A stretch of DNA of 62,482 nt. It comes from Alphaproteobacteria bacterium (GTDB lineage: Bacteria; Pseudomonadota; Alphaproteobacteria; Rhodobacterales; Rhodobacteraceae). This document shows positions 35,100 through 44,395 of this stretch, one piece after another; the stretch's first letter is position 1; each line of letters opens with the position of its first letter. A model generated the notes under the pieces. The model was not told where the DNA came from and did no database searches. It saw nothing but the letters and a program-made list of their open reading frames with translations. The position numbers and the translations under genes were made by a program. The DNA is taken from NCBI GenBank assembly GCA_030424645.1, contig JAUHWP010000005.1, forward strand, positions 1 to 62,482. Reading direction: 5' to 3'.

Positions 35100-36734
35100 A
35101 TGAATTCGCTAAATATTTTCAATGATCTACAAGGCGCTGTTGCGCGGTTTGTCTTTGGGGTTTCCGTCATGACCCTGACGCTGGTGGCGCCGGTTGCCGC
35201 ACAGGATCAGACCGGCCCGCAACCGGTCGAGGTCAATGGCGGCAGCGCCTATGTCGCGCCCGTCAATCTGCCGCCACCGCCCCTGTCGGAACGTCCGGTT
35301 GTCCAGATCGAGTTTCCGGGCGCCGGCCCTGCGGCGGTTCTTGGTCCCGACACCACGTTGCGGGGCCACCAACTGCTGCGCGAGCTTTACGCCCGTGGCG
35401 AGGCAGCCGGAAACTGGGGTGATCTTTATGACAACCGGGACCGCAAGCATTCACCGCTGAATCTGGGGCGTCATCCCCAGATGACACAGGTGCTGTATCA
35501 CCCGATTTTGCGGGACCAGCGCATCGACTATGGCCCGGCCCTTGGGCTGCTTTTCAACGCGCCGGTGATCGGCAACTCCTCAACCGCGCTGACCGAAGGC
35601 CCCTTCGCGCGGTCGCTGCCGCGGATGGTTCTGACCGGAATGCAGCCCGGCGGCGTGCAAGCCCTGTATCAGAACTATGAGAACGGCCAGATTCATGTCT
35701 ATCCGTCCTATCAGGACCATGAACCGGGCGGCAAAGACATGTTTCCGGCCAACACGCCCTATTACATCATTTCGCAGGGGTCGTCCGGCTCGGACCAGCC
35801 GCATCTTGAGGCGCTGGCGACGATCCTGGCCGCGTTCCGGCCCGACACCAAGGCCAAGCTGATGGAAACCGGGCTGCTGGCGTCAACGGTGCAGATGGTG
35901 TTCCGGCGCAGCCGCGATCAGGTGGGCGAACGCGGGGCCTATCTGGCCGCCGTCGCCCACCCGACAGTGTTTCCCCCGGAAGGCATCAACCTTGAACGCA
36001 TGGTTGCGCTGGCCAATTCGATCCGGCCCGAGAACATTCCGCCGATGGTGCACCTGTCGGTGTTGGAAGAACCCGAGGCCACCCCCGGCATCGACATGTT
36101 CGGTGACGGGCTGACCGAGCACCTGTTCGACACGCCATCGGCCATTGCGCGGGTCTGGCGCAGCCCTGGCTTCAGCCGCGAGATGGTCGTGTCGGCGCAG
36201 GATACCGTTGATCCGAATGGCCTGCCCCTGACCTTCAACTGGGTGTTGTTGCGCGGCGATGACGACCAGACCGAAATCGAGCTGCTGGACGCGGCCGGAA
36301 CAACGGCGCGCATCACCATGGGCTGGCAGGAGGCGAACATCATCGCCGGGTCGCCGGACGTGTATTCCACCCGCGTCGACATCGCGGTAATTGCCCATAA
36401 CGGTGTGCATGACAGCGCCCCGGCCTTCGTGTCGATGCAGTTCCCAGACCATGAAATCCGGTATTACGAACCGGGACCGGACGACGCCATGCGGATCACC
36501 CGCCTTGTGCGCGCGCCCCGCCCGAACGAACCTTTCGACCCGGTTCTGTTCCCGCGCACCGAATGGGTGGATGAATACACCTATGACGGCACCGAAATGA
36601 CGGGTTGGGAACGACTGTCCGATCTTGGCGACCAGATCTTCAACGCACAGGGTGAAACGGGCGGCGCGATGCCGAAATATCCGGTGGTCGAAGGGGTCGA
36701 TGGCCTGCCGACCGTCGCGCAGCAAACGCAGTAG
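35100..36734 (+). CDS. Secreted protein of unknown function
   Basis: The start at 35100 (MNSLNIFNDLQGAVARFVFG) gives a 544-residue protein with an N-terminal signal-like segment ending VAPVAAQ. The middle (about residues 90-330) has no family I recognise; it includes RKHSPLNLGRHPQMTQVLYH and HEPGGKDMFPANTPYYI. A segment near residues 360-440 (SAQDTVDPNGLPLTFNWVLL and on) resembles a PKD/cadherin-like beta-sandwich. Pro- and acid-rich composition and the neighbours (VPLPA-CTERM protein, TPR lipoprotein, exosortase) suggest a periplasmic or surface role. Function unknown. Confidence 0.8.
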   Translation: MNSLNIFNDLQGAVARFVFGVSVMTLTLVAPVAAQDQTGPQPVEVNGGSAYVAPVNLPPPPLSERPVVQIEFPGAGPAAVLGPDTTLRGHQLLRELYARGEAAGNWGDLYDNRDRKHSPLNLGRHPQMTQVLYHPILRDQRIDYGPALGLLFNAPVIGNSSTALTEGPFARSLPRMVLTGMQPGGVQALYQNYENGQIHVYPSYQDHEPGGKDMFPANTPYYIISQGSSGSDQPHLEALATILAAFRPDTKAKLMETGLLASTVQMVFRRSRDQVGERGAYLAAVAHPTVFPPEGINLERMVALANSIRPENIPPMVHLSVLEEPEATPGIDMFGDGLTEHLFDTPSAIARVWRSPGFSREMVVSAQDTVDPNGLPLTFNWVLLRGDDDQTEIELLDAAGTTARITMGWQEANIIAGSPDVYSTRVDIAVIAHNGVHDSAPAFVSMQFPDHEIRYYEPGPDDAMRITRLVRAPRPNEPFDPVLFPRTEWVDEYTYDGTEMTGWERLSDLGDQIFNAQGETGGAMPKYPVVEGVDGLPTVAQQTQ

Positions 36735-36912
36735 CGATGGCCGGATTGTTTCGCCATGTTACACAATACGCAAAGATCGCGCGGAAAGGCCACTTCTAAC
36801 AATTTGAAAAGACACATTCTTGCCTGTTTTCGCGCAAATTTGCCTTAATTCGCAGTGACACATACACGCAAGCGTGATACGTTTTTCGTGGTGGTGTATA
36901 AATCACGAGTGA

Positions 36913-36932
36913 GCTTGGTATTATTTAAGCTA
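36913..36932 (+). promoter_or_regulatory. Candidate sigma-54 promoter of the VPLPA-CTERM gene
   Basis: TTGG at 36915-36918 is followed after exactly 10 nt by GC at 36929-36930, the minus-24/minus-12 spacing of RpoN promoters. A similar element precedes the exosortase gene. Exosortase loci often include a sigma-54 regulator (PrsR). The implied leader is short, so this stays a candidate. Confidence 0.35.
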
Positions 36933-36952
36933 TTAATAAGAAGGGTAAGGAT

Positions 36953-37522
36953 ATGAAAAAACTCCTAGCAACCACAGCTGTTGTGGGCATGATGGCGACC
37001 GCCGCAAATGCCGCAACCGTTGTTGATCTGACAACCGGGGGCGACGTGACATCGCTGGGCCAGATGGGGTCGTTTGACACCGTTGGCGCCCAGGGTTCGA
37101 TTGATCCGTGGCGTTCGGGTGGCGGTGCCGACTATCTGACACAGACATCTGGTGGTCTGGGCGTCAGTGGCTTCGGCGATTCCAGTTCGCAACTGGACGG
37201 GTTTATTGACGAGGCTATCACGTTCACCTTCGACTACGCGGTGCGCCTGGTGTCTGTCACGTTCTCGGGTCTTGGTCGGTTCGAAGACGCTGACATCTAT
37301 GTCAACGGCACGAAAGTCGCGAACGAATCCAGTGCCAACCCCTACTATTTCGGCAACGTGATCGCATCGTCGTTCACCATCGGCGCCGATGGAACGCTCG
37401 ACAATTTCCGCATCAAGGAATTCAAAGTCGCTCCGGTTCCGCTGCCTGCCGCAGGCTTCCTGCTGCTTGGCGGTCTGGCCGGTCTGGGCGCATTGTCGCG
37501 CAAGCGTAAGAAAACCGCCTGA
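36953..37522 (+). CDS. VPLPA-CTERM sorting-domain protein
   Basis: This 189-residue exported protein begins with a signal peptide (MKKLLATTAVVGMMATAANA) and ends with the tripartite sorting signal: VPLPA, a hydrophobic helix (AGFLLLGGLAGLGALS) and a basic tail RKRKKTA. That is the VPLPA-CTERM class recognised by exosortase D in Rhodobacterales. The middle contains a predicted beta-rich domain with no named family. The gene has a good site AAGGGTAAGG before the ATG, an AT-rich 218-bp upstream region and its own terminator, so it is likely strongly expressed and controlled separately. It is the visible substrate of the exosortase encoded at 40371-41972. Confidence 0.93.
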   Translation: MKKLLATTAVVGMMATAANAATVVDLTTGGDVTSLGQMGSFDTVGAQGSIDPWRSGGGADYLTQTSGGLGVSGFGDSSSQLDGFIDEAITFTFDYAVRLVSVTFSGLGRFEDADIYVNGTKVANESSANPYYFGNVIASSFTIGADGTLDNFRIKEFKVAPVPLPAAGFLLLGGLAGLGALSRKRKKTA

Positions 37523-37544
37523 TCGACAAGATCATGCAACTGGG

Positions 37545-37573
37545 AAAAGGGCCGGTTTCACGGCCCTTTTTTC
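37545..37573 (+). terminator. Rho-independent terminator after the VPLPA-CTERM gene
   Basis: The stem AAGGGCCG-GTTTCA-CGGCCCTT runs into TTTTTTCTT, 23 bp after the stop codon. Confidence 0.9.
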
Positions 37574-37602
37574 TTGCCGCGTGGCCTGCTTGTGGTCCCG
37601 CC

Positions 37603-37630
37603 CTGAAATCGCTTTAATATATGCTATAAT
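37603..37630 (+). promoter_or_regulatory. Candidate sigma-70 promoter of the TPR lipoprotein gene
   Basis: A perfect minus-10 TATAAT at 37625-37630 lies 16 bp after CTGAAA at 37603-37608. It sits 50 bp upstream of the start codon and after the preceding terminator. Confidence 0.5.
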
Positions 37631-37679
37631 ATACCTGACGCATTTCACCCGCCGAACGGCCCTTTATTATCACGAGACG

Positions 37680-40136
37680 ATGACACCCATGACCAACCGC
37701 ATCCTTTCCGGCATCCTTCTGGCCTGTGCCCTGACTGTTCTGACAAGCTGCAAGTCGTCGGAAGAACGCGCCGAAGAGCATTTCAAAGCGGCGCTGGAAC
37801 ATATGGAAAACGACGACGTGGCCCGCGCAACGGTCGAATTTCAGAACGTGTTCAGCCGCAACGGCAAACATCGCGATGCCCGCGCGACATACGCGAAAAT
37901 GCGGCGCGACCACGGGGACATCGCGGAAGCCTATAGCCAGTATCTTCGGCTTGTCGAACAATATCCCGATGATCTGGAAGGCCGAAAGGCGCTGTCGGAA
38001 ATGGCCTTCGACAATGGCAACTGGGATGAGTTGCGCCGCCACGGCGAATATCTGGCCAAGCTTGCACCTGACGACCTGACCGCGCGGATTTCCCTTGTGG
38101 CGCTGGCCTATCGCGATGCGGTGATCGGCGGCAACGAAACCGCCCGCACAGAAGCGCAGAAGGCCGCGCTTGAATTGCTTGAAGAAGATCCCTCGCATCT
38201 TGGTCTGCGCCGGCTGGTTGCAGACGATTACATCCGGCTGAAAGACTGGAAACGCGCCTTGCAGGCGGTGGACGGCGCTTTGGAATATGCCCCGGAATCG
38301 ACCGAGTTCCTGCAAAAGCGGTTGGGTATCCTGTATGCTACGAACGATACCGACGCGATAGAACAGCAACTGTCCGCGATGGTCGAAAAGTTCCCGGACA
38401 ACCAGCAAATGATGGCCGCCCTTGTGCAATGGCACATTTCGCGCGGGAACACCGATCAGGCCGAAACTCTGCTGCGCGACCGGGTCGATCCGCAGGACGA
38501 AAACCCCGAAGCCGGCGCGACATTGATCCGCTTTCTGTCCGAATTCCGCGGCAGCGACGCCGCTCGGGCCGAACTGGACAAGCTGATCGCCACCGGCACA
38601 GCCCATCAGGCCCTGTATCGGTCGCTGCGCGCCTCGATCAATTTCGACACTGGCGCCCGGCAAGACGCGATTGCAGAAATGCAGGAGATTCTGGACGGTG
38701 CCGAACCCTCTGCCCAGACGGACAATGTGAAGGTCGGTCTGGCGCGTATGCTGGATGTCACCGGCAACCCCGTTGGCGCCCGCGCCCTGATCGAGGAAGT
38801 GCTGGAACGCGATGCCACCCATACCGAGGCGCTGAAACGCCGCGCCGACTGGCTGATCGCCGACGACCAGACCGGCGATGCGATCATGACCCTGCGCTCG
38901 GCCCTGTCCGACACCCCCGACGACCCCGAGATCATGACCCTGCTGGCCCGCGCGCACGAACGCGATGGCAACAAGGAGCTGATGGCCGAAATGCTCGCGC
39001 TGGCCGTCGAAAACTCGAACAACGGGGCCGACGAAAGCCTGCGTTATGCCCGCCACCTGATCAGCGAAGGCAAACAGCTTCCGGCCGAGGATGCCCTGTT
39101 GGGCGCTTTGCGCCTCCAACCCAACAACCCGCAGATCCTGTCGGCGCTGGGTGGGTTGTATATCGACATGCAGGACTGGGGCCGCACCGAACATGTGGCC
39201 CGGACCCTGCGCGGGCTGGACACCGATCAGACCACCGAGCTTGCCAATAACCTGACCGCACGCCGTCTGGCCGCCCAGAACCGCGAGACCGAGCTGAACG
39301 CGTTTCTGGAATCTGTCTCGGCGGGGTCCGAAGGTGTCGATACCGCCGATATCGTCATCATCCGCCGATATCTGGATCAGGACGACACCGAACAGGCGCT
39401 CGATCATGTCGACAAGCTCTTGGCGGTTGCGCCCGACACGCCGATGCTGCATTTCGTGCGCGCCTCTATTTTGGCGCAAAGCGGACGGGTGTCCGAGGCG
39501 GAAACCATCTTCGGCGACCTGCTGGAAGAAGACGATCAGCGCACCGAGGTCTGGACCGCCCTTTACCGGCTGCAACGCAGCAGCGGCAACCGGGACGCGG
39601 CGCTTGCAACGCTGGACACGGCCCGCGCCACCGTGCCGGACAGCATCCAACTGGGTTGGCTTGAAGCTGGCGAGCTGGAGCTTGCCGGTGATATCGACGG
39701 GGCCATCGCCGTTTACGAAGACCTCTATGCCAGGGACAGCGGCAACCAGATCGTCGCCAATAACCTTGCCAGCCTGCTGGCCGATCACCGCGCGGATACG
39801 GAAAGCCTAGAACGCGCCTATACCGTCGCCCGCCGTCTGCGCGGCACCGATGTGGCACCCTTTCAGGACACTTATGGCTGGATTGCCTATCGCCTGCAAA
39901 ACTACGACGAGGCGCTGGCCCATCTGGAGCCGGCAGCGGACGAGATGGAAGGCAACGTGACCGTGCAATATCATCTGGCGATGGCCTATGCCGCCACCTA
40001 TCGCACCGACGCGGCCCTTGCCCAGTTTGAAAAGGTCAAGGCGATGCTTGACCCGGCCAACCCGCCCGCCTTTGCCGCCACGATCGACGACGAGATTGCG
40101 CGCCTGACCGAGGCAAAAGCCGGTGACGCCAATTGA
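37680..40136 (+). CDS. prsT: PrsT-like TPR-repeat lipoprotein of exosortase systems
   Basis: The 818-residue protein has a lipoprotein signal (ILLACALTVLTSC, lipobox Cys24) and then tetratricopeptide repeats throughout, beginning AEEHFKAALEHMENDDVARA and ending with AYAATYRTDAALAQFEKVKA. Length, lipobox and repeats match the TPR lipoprotein (PrsT) that accompanies exosortase loci and is thought to help assemble or export the exopolysaccharide. Starts at 37680 and 37689 are both possible; the first is used here. The exosortase gene follows after 234 bp. Confidence 0.9.
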   Translation: MTPMTNRILSGILLACALTVLTSCKSSEERAEEHFKAALEHMENDDVARATVEFQNVFSRNGKHRDARATYAKMRRDHGDIAEAYSQYLRLVEQYPDDLEGRKALSEMAFDNGNWDELRRHGEYLAKLAPDDLTARISLVALAYRDAVIGGNETARTEAQKAALELLEEDPSHLGLRRLVADDYIRLKDWKRALQAVDGALEYAPESTEFLQKRLGILYATNDTDAIEQQLSAMVEKFPDNQQMMAALVQWHISRGNTDQAETLLRDRVDPQDENPEAGATLIRFLSEFRGSDAARAELDKLIATGTAHQALYRSLRASINFDTGARQDAIAEMQEILDGAEPSAQTDNVKVGLARMLDVTGNPVGARALIEEVLERDATHTEALKRRADWLIADDQTGDAIMTLRSALSDTPDDPEIMTLLARAHERDGNKELMAEMLALAVENSNNGADESLRYARHLISEGKQLPAEDALLGALRLQPNNPQILSALGGLYIDMQDWGRTEHVARTLRGLDTDQTTELANNLTARRLAAQNRETELNAFLESVSAGSEGVDTADIVIIRRYLDQDDTEQALDHVDKLLAVAPDTPMLHFVRASILAQSGRVSEAETIFGDLLEEDDQRTEVWTALYRLQRSSGNRDAALATLDTARATVPDSIQLGWLEAGELELAGDIDGAIAVYEDLYARDSGNQIVANNLASLLADHRADTESLERAYTVARRLRGTDVAPFQDTYGWIAYRLQNYDEALAHLEPAADEMEGNVTVQYHLAMAYAATYRTDAALAQFEKVKAMLDPANPPAFAATIDDEIARLTEAKAGDAN

Positions 40137-40328
40137 GCCGGGGCAAAGCACCCGGACACGGCACGGCATCCCACGCACCAGTTGCCCCCGGATCCCCGGA
40201 TCGTTTCGCAATCGTGAACATACGGCTCACTTTCGGGTGAAAACGCGTGGTTTTTGCCCCTGTGACGGTTTTTTCTGTGGGACAGGCCCGAAAAATGTCA
40301 GATAAACACGTCATTATAATGCAGACTC

Positions 40329-40348
40329 TATTGGTCATTTGCTTGCCA
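40329..40348 (+). promoter_or_regulatory. Candidate sigma-54 promoter of the exosortase gene
   Basis: TTGG at 40331-40334 and GC at 40345-40346 are 10 nt apart (TTGGTCATTTGCTTGCC), with a better minus-12 half (CTTGC) than minus-24 half. The distance to the ATG (25 nt) is nearly the same as for the VPLPA-CTERM gene (23 nt). Confidence 0.35.
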
Positions 40349-40370
40349 GTTTATTCAAGGGACAGGCTTC

Positions 40371-41972
40371 ATGTCCGTAACCAGTGACAAACCGCAACAA
40401 CCCGCGCGCACGCTGCCCGACCTGAACGTGGCCGGTGTGTTCTGGTTCGTCGCGCTGATCCTCAGCGCCCTGCCGGTGTTCTGGATCGGGTTTCAGTCCC
40501 TGGCGGCGGCGTGGTCGACGCCGGAATACAGCCACGGCCCGCTGATCCCCATCATCTCGCTTTACCTGTTCCTGCGCGAATTGCGCAAAGCCCCCCTGCC
40601 CGCGCTGACAGTGCATGATCGCTGGCCCGGCATTGTCGTGATCGTCGTGGCGCTGGCGATTGCCATTCTGGGCAACCTGACACGCATCCCCGACATCGTC
40701 ACCTATGCGATGATCATCTGGCTGGGCGGCGTGGTGCTGGTGGTCTTTGGCTGGAAACGCGGGCGCACCCATCAATTGCCGGTGGTGCATCTGGTGTTCA
40801 TGCTGCCGCTGCCGCAATTCCTGTATTGGAAGCTGACAATCCTTTTGCAATACCTGTCGTCGGAACTGGGCGTCTGGTTCGTCAGCCTTGCCGGGGTGTC
40901 GGTCTTTCTGGAAGGCAACATCATCGACCTTGGCGTCTATAAGCTTCAGGTCGCCGAGGCCTGTTCCGGCCTGCGCTATCTGTTCCCGATCCTCAGCTTC
41001 TCATCCCTGTTCGCGATCCTGTATCGCGGCCCGATCTGGCACAAGGTGGTTTTGCTGGTCTCGGCGGCACCGCTGACCGTCCTCATGAACTCGGTTCGGA
41101 TCGGCATCATCGGCATTCTGGTGGACCGGCAAGGGATCGAAGCGGCCGAAGGTTTTCTGCATTTCTTCGAAGGCTGGGTGATCTTCGTCATCTGCATCCT
41201 GATCCTGTTTTTGATGGCGATCATCCTGCAACGCATGACCCGCGATCCCAAACCGCTGAGCGAGGCGATTGATCTGGACACCGACGGCTTCGGCCCGGTC
41301 GCCGGGCGTTTTCTGGGCATTCAATCCTCGATGGCGATGATCGTGGCAACCTTTCTGACCATGGCGGTGTCGGTTGGCTGGGTCAGCCTGAAAGGCGGCG
41401 ACGCTATCAAGGTCGAGCGTGAGCCGTTCACCCTGTTCCCCCGTCAGTTCGGCGACTGGTCCGGCACCACATCCCGTCTTGATCCCGAAATCGAAGAGGT
41501 GCTGGGCGCCACCGATTATCTGAGCACGACCTATGCCGCGCCGGGGTCGCCCGACTATATCAACATGTTCGTGGCCTTCTATGACAAGCAGACCGAAGGC
41601 AGCGGCATCCATTCGCCCGAGGTCTGCCTGCCCGTCGGCGGGTGGGAGGTGTTCAGCCTTGAACCGGTCGAGGTCAACCCCAACGTCCCCGCCTATGGCA
41701 GCTTCCACGTCAACCGTTCGGTCATTCAGAAGGGGCTGAGCAAGCAGCTGGTCTATTACTGGTTCGAACAGCGCGGCAAACGCCAGACCAACGATTTCAC
41801 CGCCAAGATCGGCGTGGTGATCGACAGCCTGACCATGGGGCGCACCGATGGGGCGCTGGTGCGCTATGTCACCCCGATCCGCCCGGATGAAACCGAAGCG
41901 GATGCCGATGCAAGGCTGATTGACTTTATGACCCAAAGCCTGCCAAGACTGCCAAGGTTCGTACCGATGTGA
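40371..41972 (+). CDS. xrtD: Exosortase (VPLPA-CTERM type, XrtD) fused to EpsI domain
   Basis: This 533-residue membrane transpeptidase should cut VPLPA-CTERM proteins and attach them to a surface polymer. The N-terminal ~310 residues hold about 8-9 helices and the exosortase triad: Cys198 ([12 protein letters not shown]), Arg243 (NSVRIGIIG) and His264 (FLHFFEGW). The C-terminal ~200 residues are an EpsI-type domain ([20 protein letters not shown], then [16 protein letters not shown]). The fused XrtD-EpsI form is typical of the VPLPA-CTERM system. CAAGGGACAGG supplies the ribosome binding site. Candidate substrate and TPR partner are upstream, and polysaccharide genes follow. Confidence 0.92.
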   Translation: MSVTSDKPQQPARTLPDLNVAGVFWFVALILSALPVFWIGFQSLAAAWSTPEYSHGPLIPIISLYLFLRELRKAPLPALTVHDRWPGIVVIVVALAIAILGNLTRIPDIVTYAMIIWLGGVVLVVFGWKRGRTHQLPVVHLVFMLPLPQFLYWKLTILLQYLSSELGVWFVSLAGVSVFLEGNIIDLGVYKLQVAEACSGLRYLFPILSFSSLFAILYRGPIWHKVVLLVSAAPLTVLMNSVRIGIIGILVDRQGIEAAEGFLHFFEGWVIFVICILILFLMAIILQRMTRDPKPLSEAIDLDTDGFGPVAGRFLGIQSSMAMIVATFLTMAVSVGWVSLKGGDAIKVEREPFTLFPRQFGDWSGTTSRLDPEIEEVLGATDYLSTTYAAPGSPDYINMFVAFYDKQTEGSGIHSPEVCLPVGGWEVFSLEPVEVNPNVPAYGSFHVNRSVIQKGLSKQLVYYWFEQRGKRQTNDFTAKIGVVIDSLTMGRTDGALVRYVTPIRPDETEADADARLIDFMTQSLPRLPRFVPM

Positions 41973-42060
41973 CCCGACATGACCTCACCCCTTGTCGTTC
42001 CCACGACAATCACGACCTGTCGGCCCCGCCACTGACTGGCCCCCGTATAAGAGTCCCACC

Positions 42061-43467
42061 ATGTTGAAATCCGCGATTGTATTGTTATCCGGGAACTCGT
42101 TTTTCTATCTGATGCTGTTCGTGCGAAACCTGATTGTCGCGCGGCTGATCAGCGTCGAAGACTATGGCATCGCATCGACCTTCGCGATCAGCATGGCCAT
42201 CGTCGAGATGATGTCGACCCTTGGCCTGCCGCAGATGATCATCCAGGACGAAGACGGCGATAACCCCGAGATGCAGACCAATCTGCAAGGGTTCAACTTC
42301 CTGCGCAGTTTCATCTCTGCCGGGGCGCTGTTTATCATCGCTCAACCCCTGGCGAATTTTCTGGGCATTCCCGAACTGGCGTGGACCTATCACCTGCTGG
42401 CCATCGTGCCGATCATCGCGGGCCTGACGCATTTCGACATCTACCGGCTGCAACGGCAGATGAAATATGCGCCGAATATCCTGTCCCACCTGTTGCCTAC
42501 CGTAATCTCGGTGATTTCGCTGTGGCCGCTACATTATATATATGGCGACTATCGCGTCATGCTTTATGCGCTGCTGATCCAATGGGTGTTGACCACGGTG
42601 TTTTCGCATCTGTTGGCGGAACGGCGCTTCCGCATGACCTTCGACCGGCAGACCATGATCCGCGCCTTCCGCTTCGGCTGGCCGATCCTGTTGGGCGGTG
42701 CCGTTCTGTTCGTCATCTTCAATGGCGAAAAGCTGGTGGTCGGACGCGAACTGGGGCTTGAGGCACTGGCGCTGTTCTCGATGGGGTTCACATTGACCCT
42801 GACGCCGACGCTTGTCCTCGAAACGAGCGTGCAGTCCTTTTTCCTGCCGCAGCTATCCCGAAACCAGAAAGAGCCGCTTCAGTTCCAGAAGCTGTCGATG
42901 ACGATCATCCAGTCCTATCTGTTGTTGGGGCTGATGTTCGTGCTTGGCGTTCTGCTGCTGGGCGACCCGGTCGTGCATCTTCTCTTGGGTCCGAAATACG
43001 AAGCCATCATCCCGATCCTGCCTTGGCTGGCCCTGTTGCAGGCGCTTCGGATGTTCAAGGCGGGTGGGAATGCCATCTCGCTGGCCCGTGCGCAGACCGA
43101 AAACCCGATGATCGCCAGCCTGGTCCGCGTTGTGGCCCTGCCCCTTGCCTGGTATGCCGCCGCCACGACCGGGCATCTTCTGCCGGTGATCTGGATCGCC
43201 GCCATCGCCGAGTTCCTGGGCTTTGGCCTGTCGCTGGGGCTGATCCACTGGCGCCTGAACATCTCGCCCCGCCCGGTCACGGTGTCGATTGGCCTGACCT
43301 TCCTGTGCATGTTCCTTGTCGGGCTTTACACTTCACTGAAATATGCGTCGATCCCATCACCGACATCGCAGGGGGTCATCATGGTCTGTGTCTTCGCCAC
43401 CTTCCTGCTGGCCCCGGTCACGATGGGCTTCCTCAGACGATATGTCGCCGAGAAAGGTCAGGTCTGA
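42061..43467 (+). CDS. Polysaccharide flippase (Wzx/MOP superfamily)
   Basis: The 468-residue integral membrane protein has about 12 helices and the Wzx-like pattern GNSFFYLMLFVRNLIVARLI, then EDYGIASTFAISMAIVEM near the N-terminus. It should flip lipid-linked sugar units to the periplasm. The ATG at 42061 is preferred over upstream starts because the family begins at this hydrophobic segment. It lies 88 bp downstream of the exosortase gene and 86 bp before the acyltransferase gene. Confidence 0.9.
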   Translation: MLKSAIVLLSGNSFFYLMLFVRNLIVARLISVEDYGIASTFAISMAIVEMMSTLGLPQMIIQDEDGDNPEMQTNLQGFNFLRSFISAGALFIIAQPLANFLGIPELAWTYHLLAIVPIIAGLTHFDIYRLQRQMKYAPNILSHLLPTVISVISLWPLHYIYGDYRVMLYALLIQWVLTTVFSHLLAERRFRMTFDRQTMIRAFRFGWPILLGGAVLFVIFNGEKLVVGRELGLEALALFSMGFTLTLTPTLVLETSVQSFFLPQLSRNQKEPLQFQKLSMTIIQSYLLLGLMFVLGVLLLGDPVVHLLLGPKYEAIIPILPWLALLQALRMFKAGGNAISLARAQTENPMIASLVRVVALPLAWYAAATTGHLLPVIWIAAIAEFLGFGLSLGLIHWRLNISPRPVTVSIGLTFLCMFLVGLYTSLKYASIPSPTSQGVIMVCVFATFLLAPVTMGFLRRYVAEKGQV

Positions 43468-43553
43468 GGTTCGGCGCGGAGCAGTTGCAGGATTGCCCGG
43501 CACTTTGCCCCGCCGTAAACTGTCGCAACGGCATTTCGGGACACTCTATTAAT

Positions 43554-43997
43554 ATGCAATACCCCATCCACCAGGTTCGCAATAACATCTACCACTACCG
43601 CACGATCCTGCGGCGGGCGATCCTGACGCGATATTTCGGGATGACGATCGGGGAAAACACCCGCATCTCGTCCAAGGCGCGGCTGGACTATACCAATCCG
43701 AAGGGGGTGCATATCGGGCCGCACACCAGCGTGACCTTCGATGTTGCGATCCTGACCCATGATTTCGTCAACAACAAACATGTCGACACTTATATAGGCG
43801 CGTATTGCTTCATCGGCGCGGGGTCGATCATCATGCCCGGCGTGACGATTGGCGATCACTGCATCGTCGGGGCGGGCAGCGTGGTCACGAAGGATGTGCC
43901 GGATTGTTCCATCGTGGCCGGAAACCCGGCGCGGATCGTGCGGTCGGACATCATGACGACCGAATACGGTATCCTGACGCCCGAGCTTCAAAGCTGA
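43554..43997 (+). CDS. Hexapeptide-repeat acyltransferase
   Basis: The 147-residue protein has a left-handed beta-helix built from hexapeptide repeats (IGAYCFIGAGSIIMPGVTIG, then DHCIVGAGSVVTKDV) and a Vat/WcaF-like end (IVAGNPARIVRSD). The catalytic His sits in ILTHDFV. It probably acetylates a sugar in the exopolysaccharide. Its ATG at 43554 lies in a weak context (TTAATATG). It is shorter than the usual ~180 residues, with a compact N-terminus. Confidence 0.87.
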   Translation: MQYPIHQVRNNIYHYRTILRRAILTRYFGMTIGENTRISSKARLDYTNPKGVHIGPHTSVTFDVAILTHDFVNNKHVDTYIGAYCFIGAGSIIMPGVTIGDHCIVGAGSVVTKDVPDCSIVAGNPARIVRSDIMTTEYGILTPELQS

Positions 43998-44395
43998 CGC
44001 ACCGGCTTGGCATTTGTCCACCTTGCGTTGTGGATAAGTGATTCCCCTATACCGCCAAAAGAAAAAGCCGCTGCAAGTATTCTACTTTGCCGAGAGCATC
44101 GTATCGCTTTGACGAACAATCGGCGCCAGTTTCCCCCGTCTCGAATCAAGATTCCGCCCTGGATCGCCGATCAAATGAGGCAGAAAATCCGAAATTGTGG
44201 CACGAGATCTGTCAATTTTCCGCTTATTCGACGCATTTCGGGGTGTTTTCCATTGTTTCTTTGAGCGAAAAAACACGCATGGAACACAATCTCGGCGCGT
44301 TTACGCCTCATCAACACGGATTATCCATCAACGGGGTGCACGAAGTTAGATCTCCGCCTATGGGAAGGCAGAGTATGAAACATGGCAGGTGATAA
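43998..44395 (+). promoter_or_regulatory. 398-bp upstream region of the beta-helix protein gene
   Basis: No convincing gene lies here. A near-consensus minus-24 element TGGCACG occurs at 44198-44204 with GT instead of GC at the minus-12 position (44211-44212), so it is a possible but imperfect sigma-54 site about 180 bp before the start. Part of the region is AT-rich (CATTGTTTCTTTGAGCGAAA). The long leader suggests regulated expression. Confidence 0.35.

Noticed and set aside
37614-39788. A 724-residue open frame antisense to the TPR lipoprotein
   Set aside because: The TPR repeats and lipobox are on the plus strand; the antisense protein is His/Arg-rich shadow sequence.
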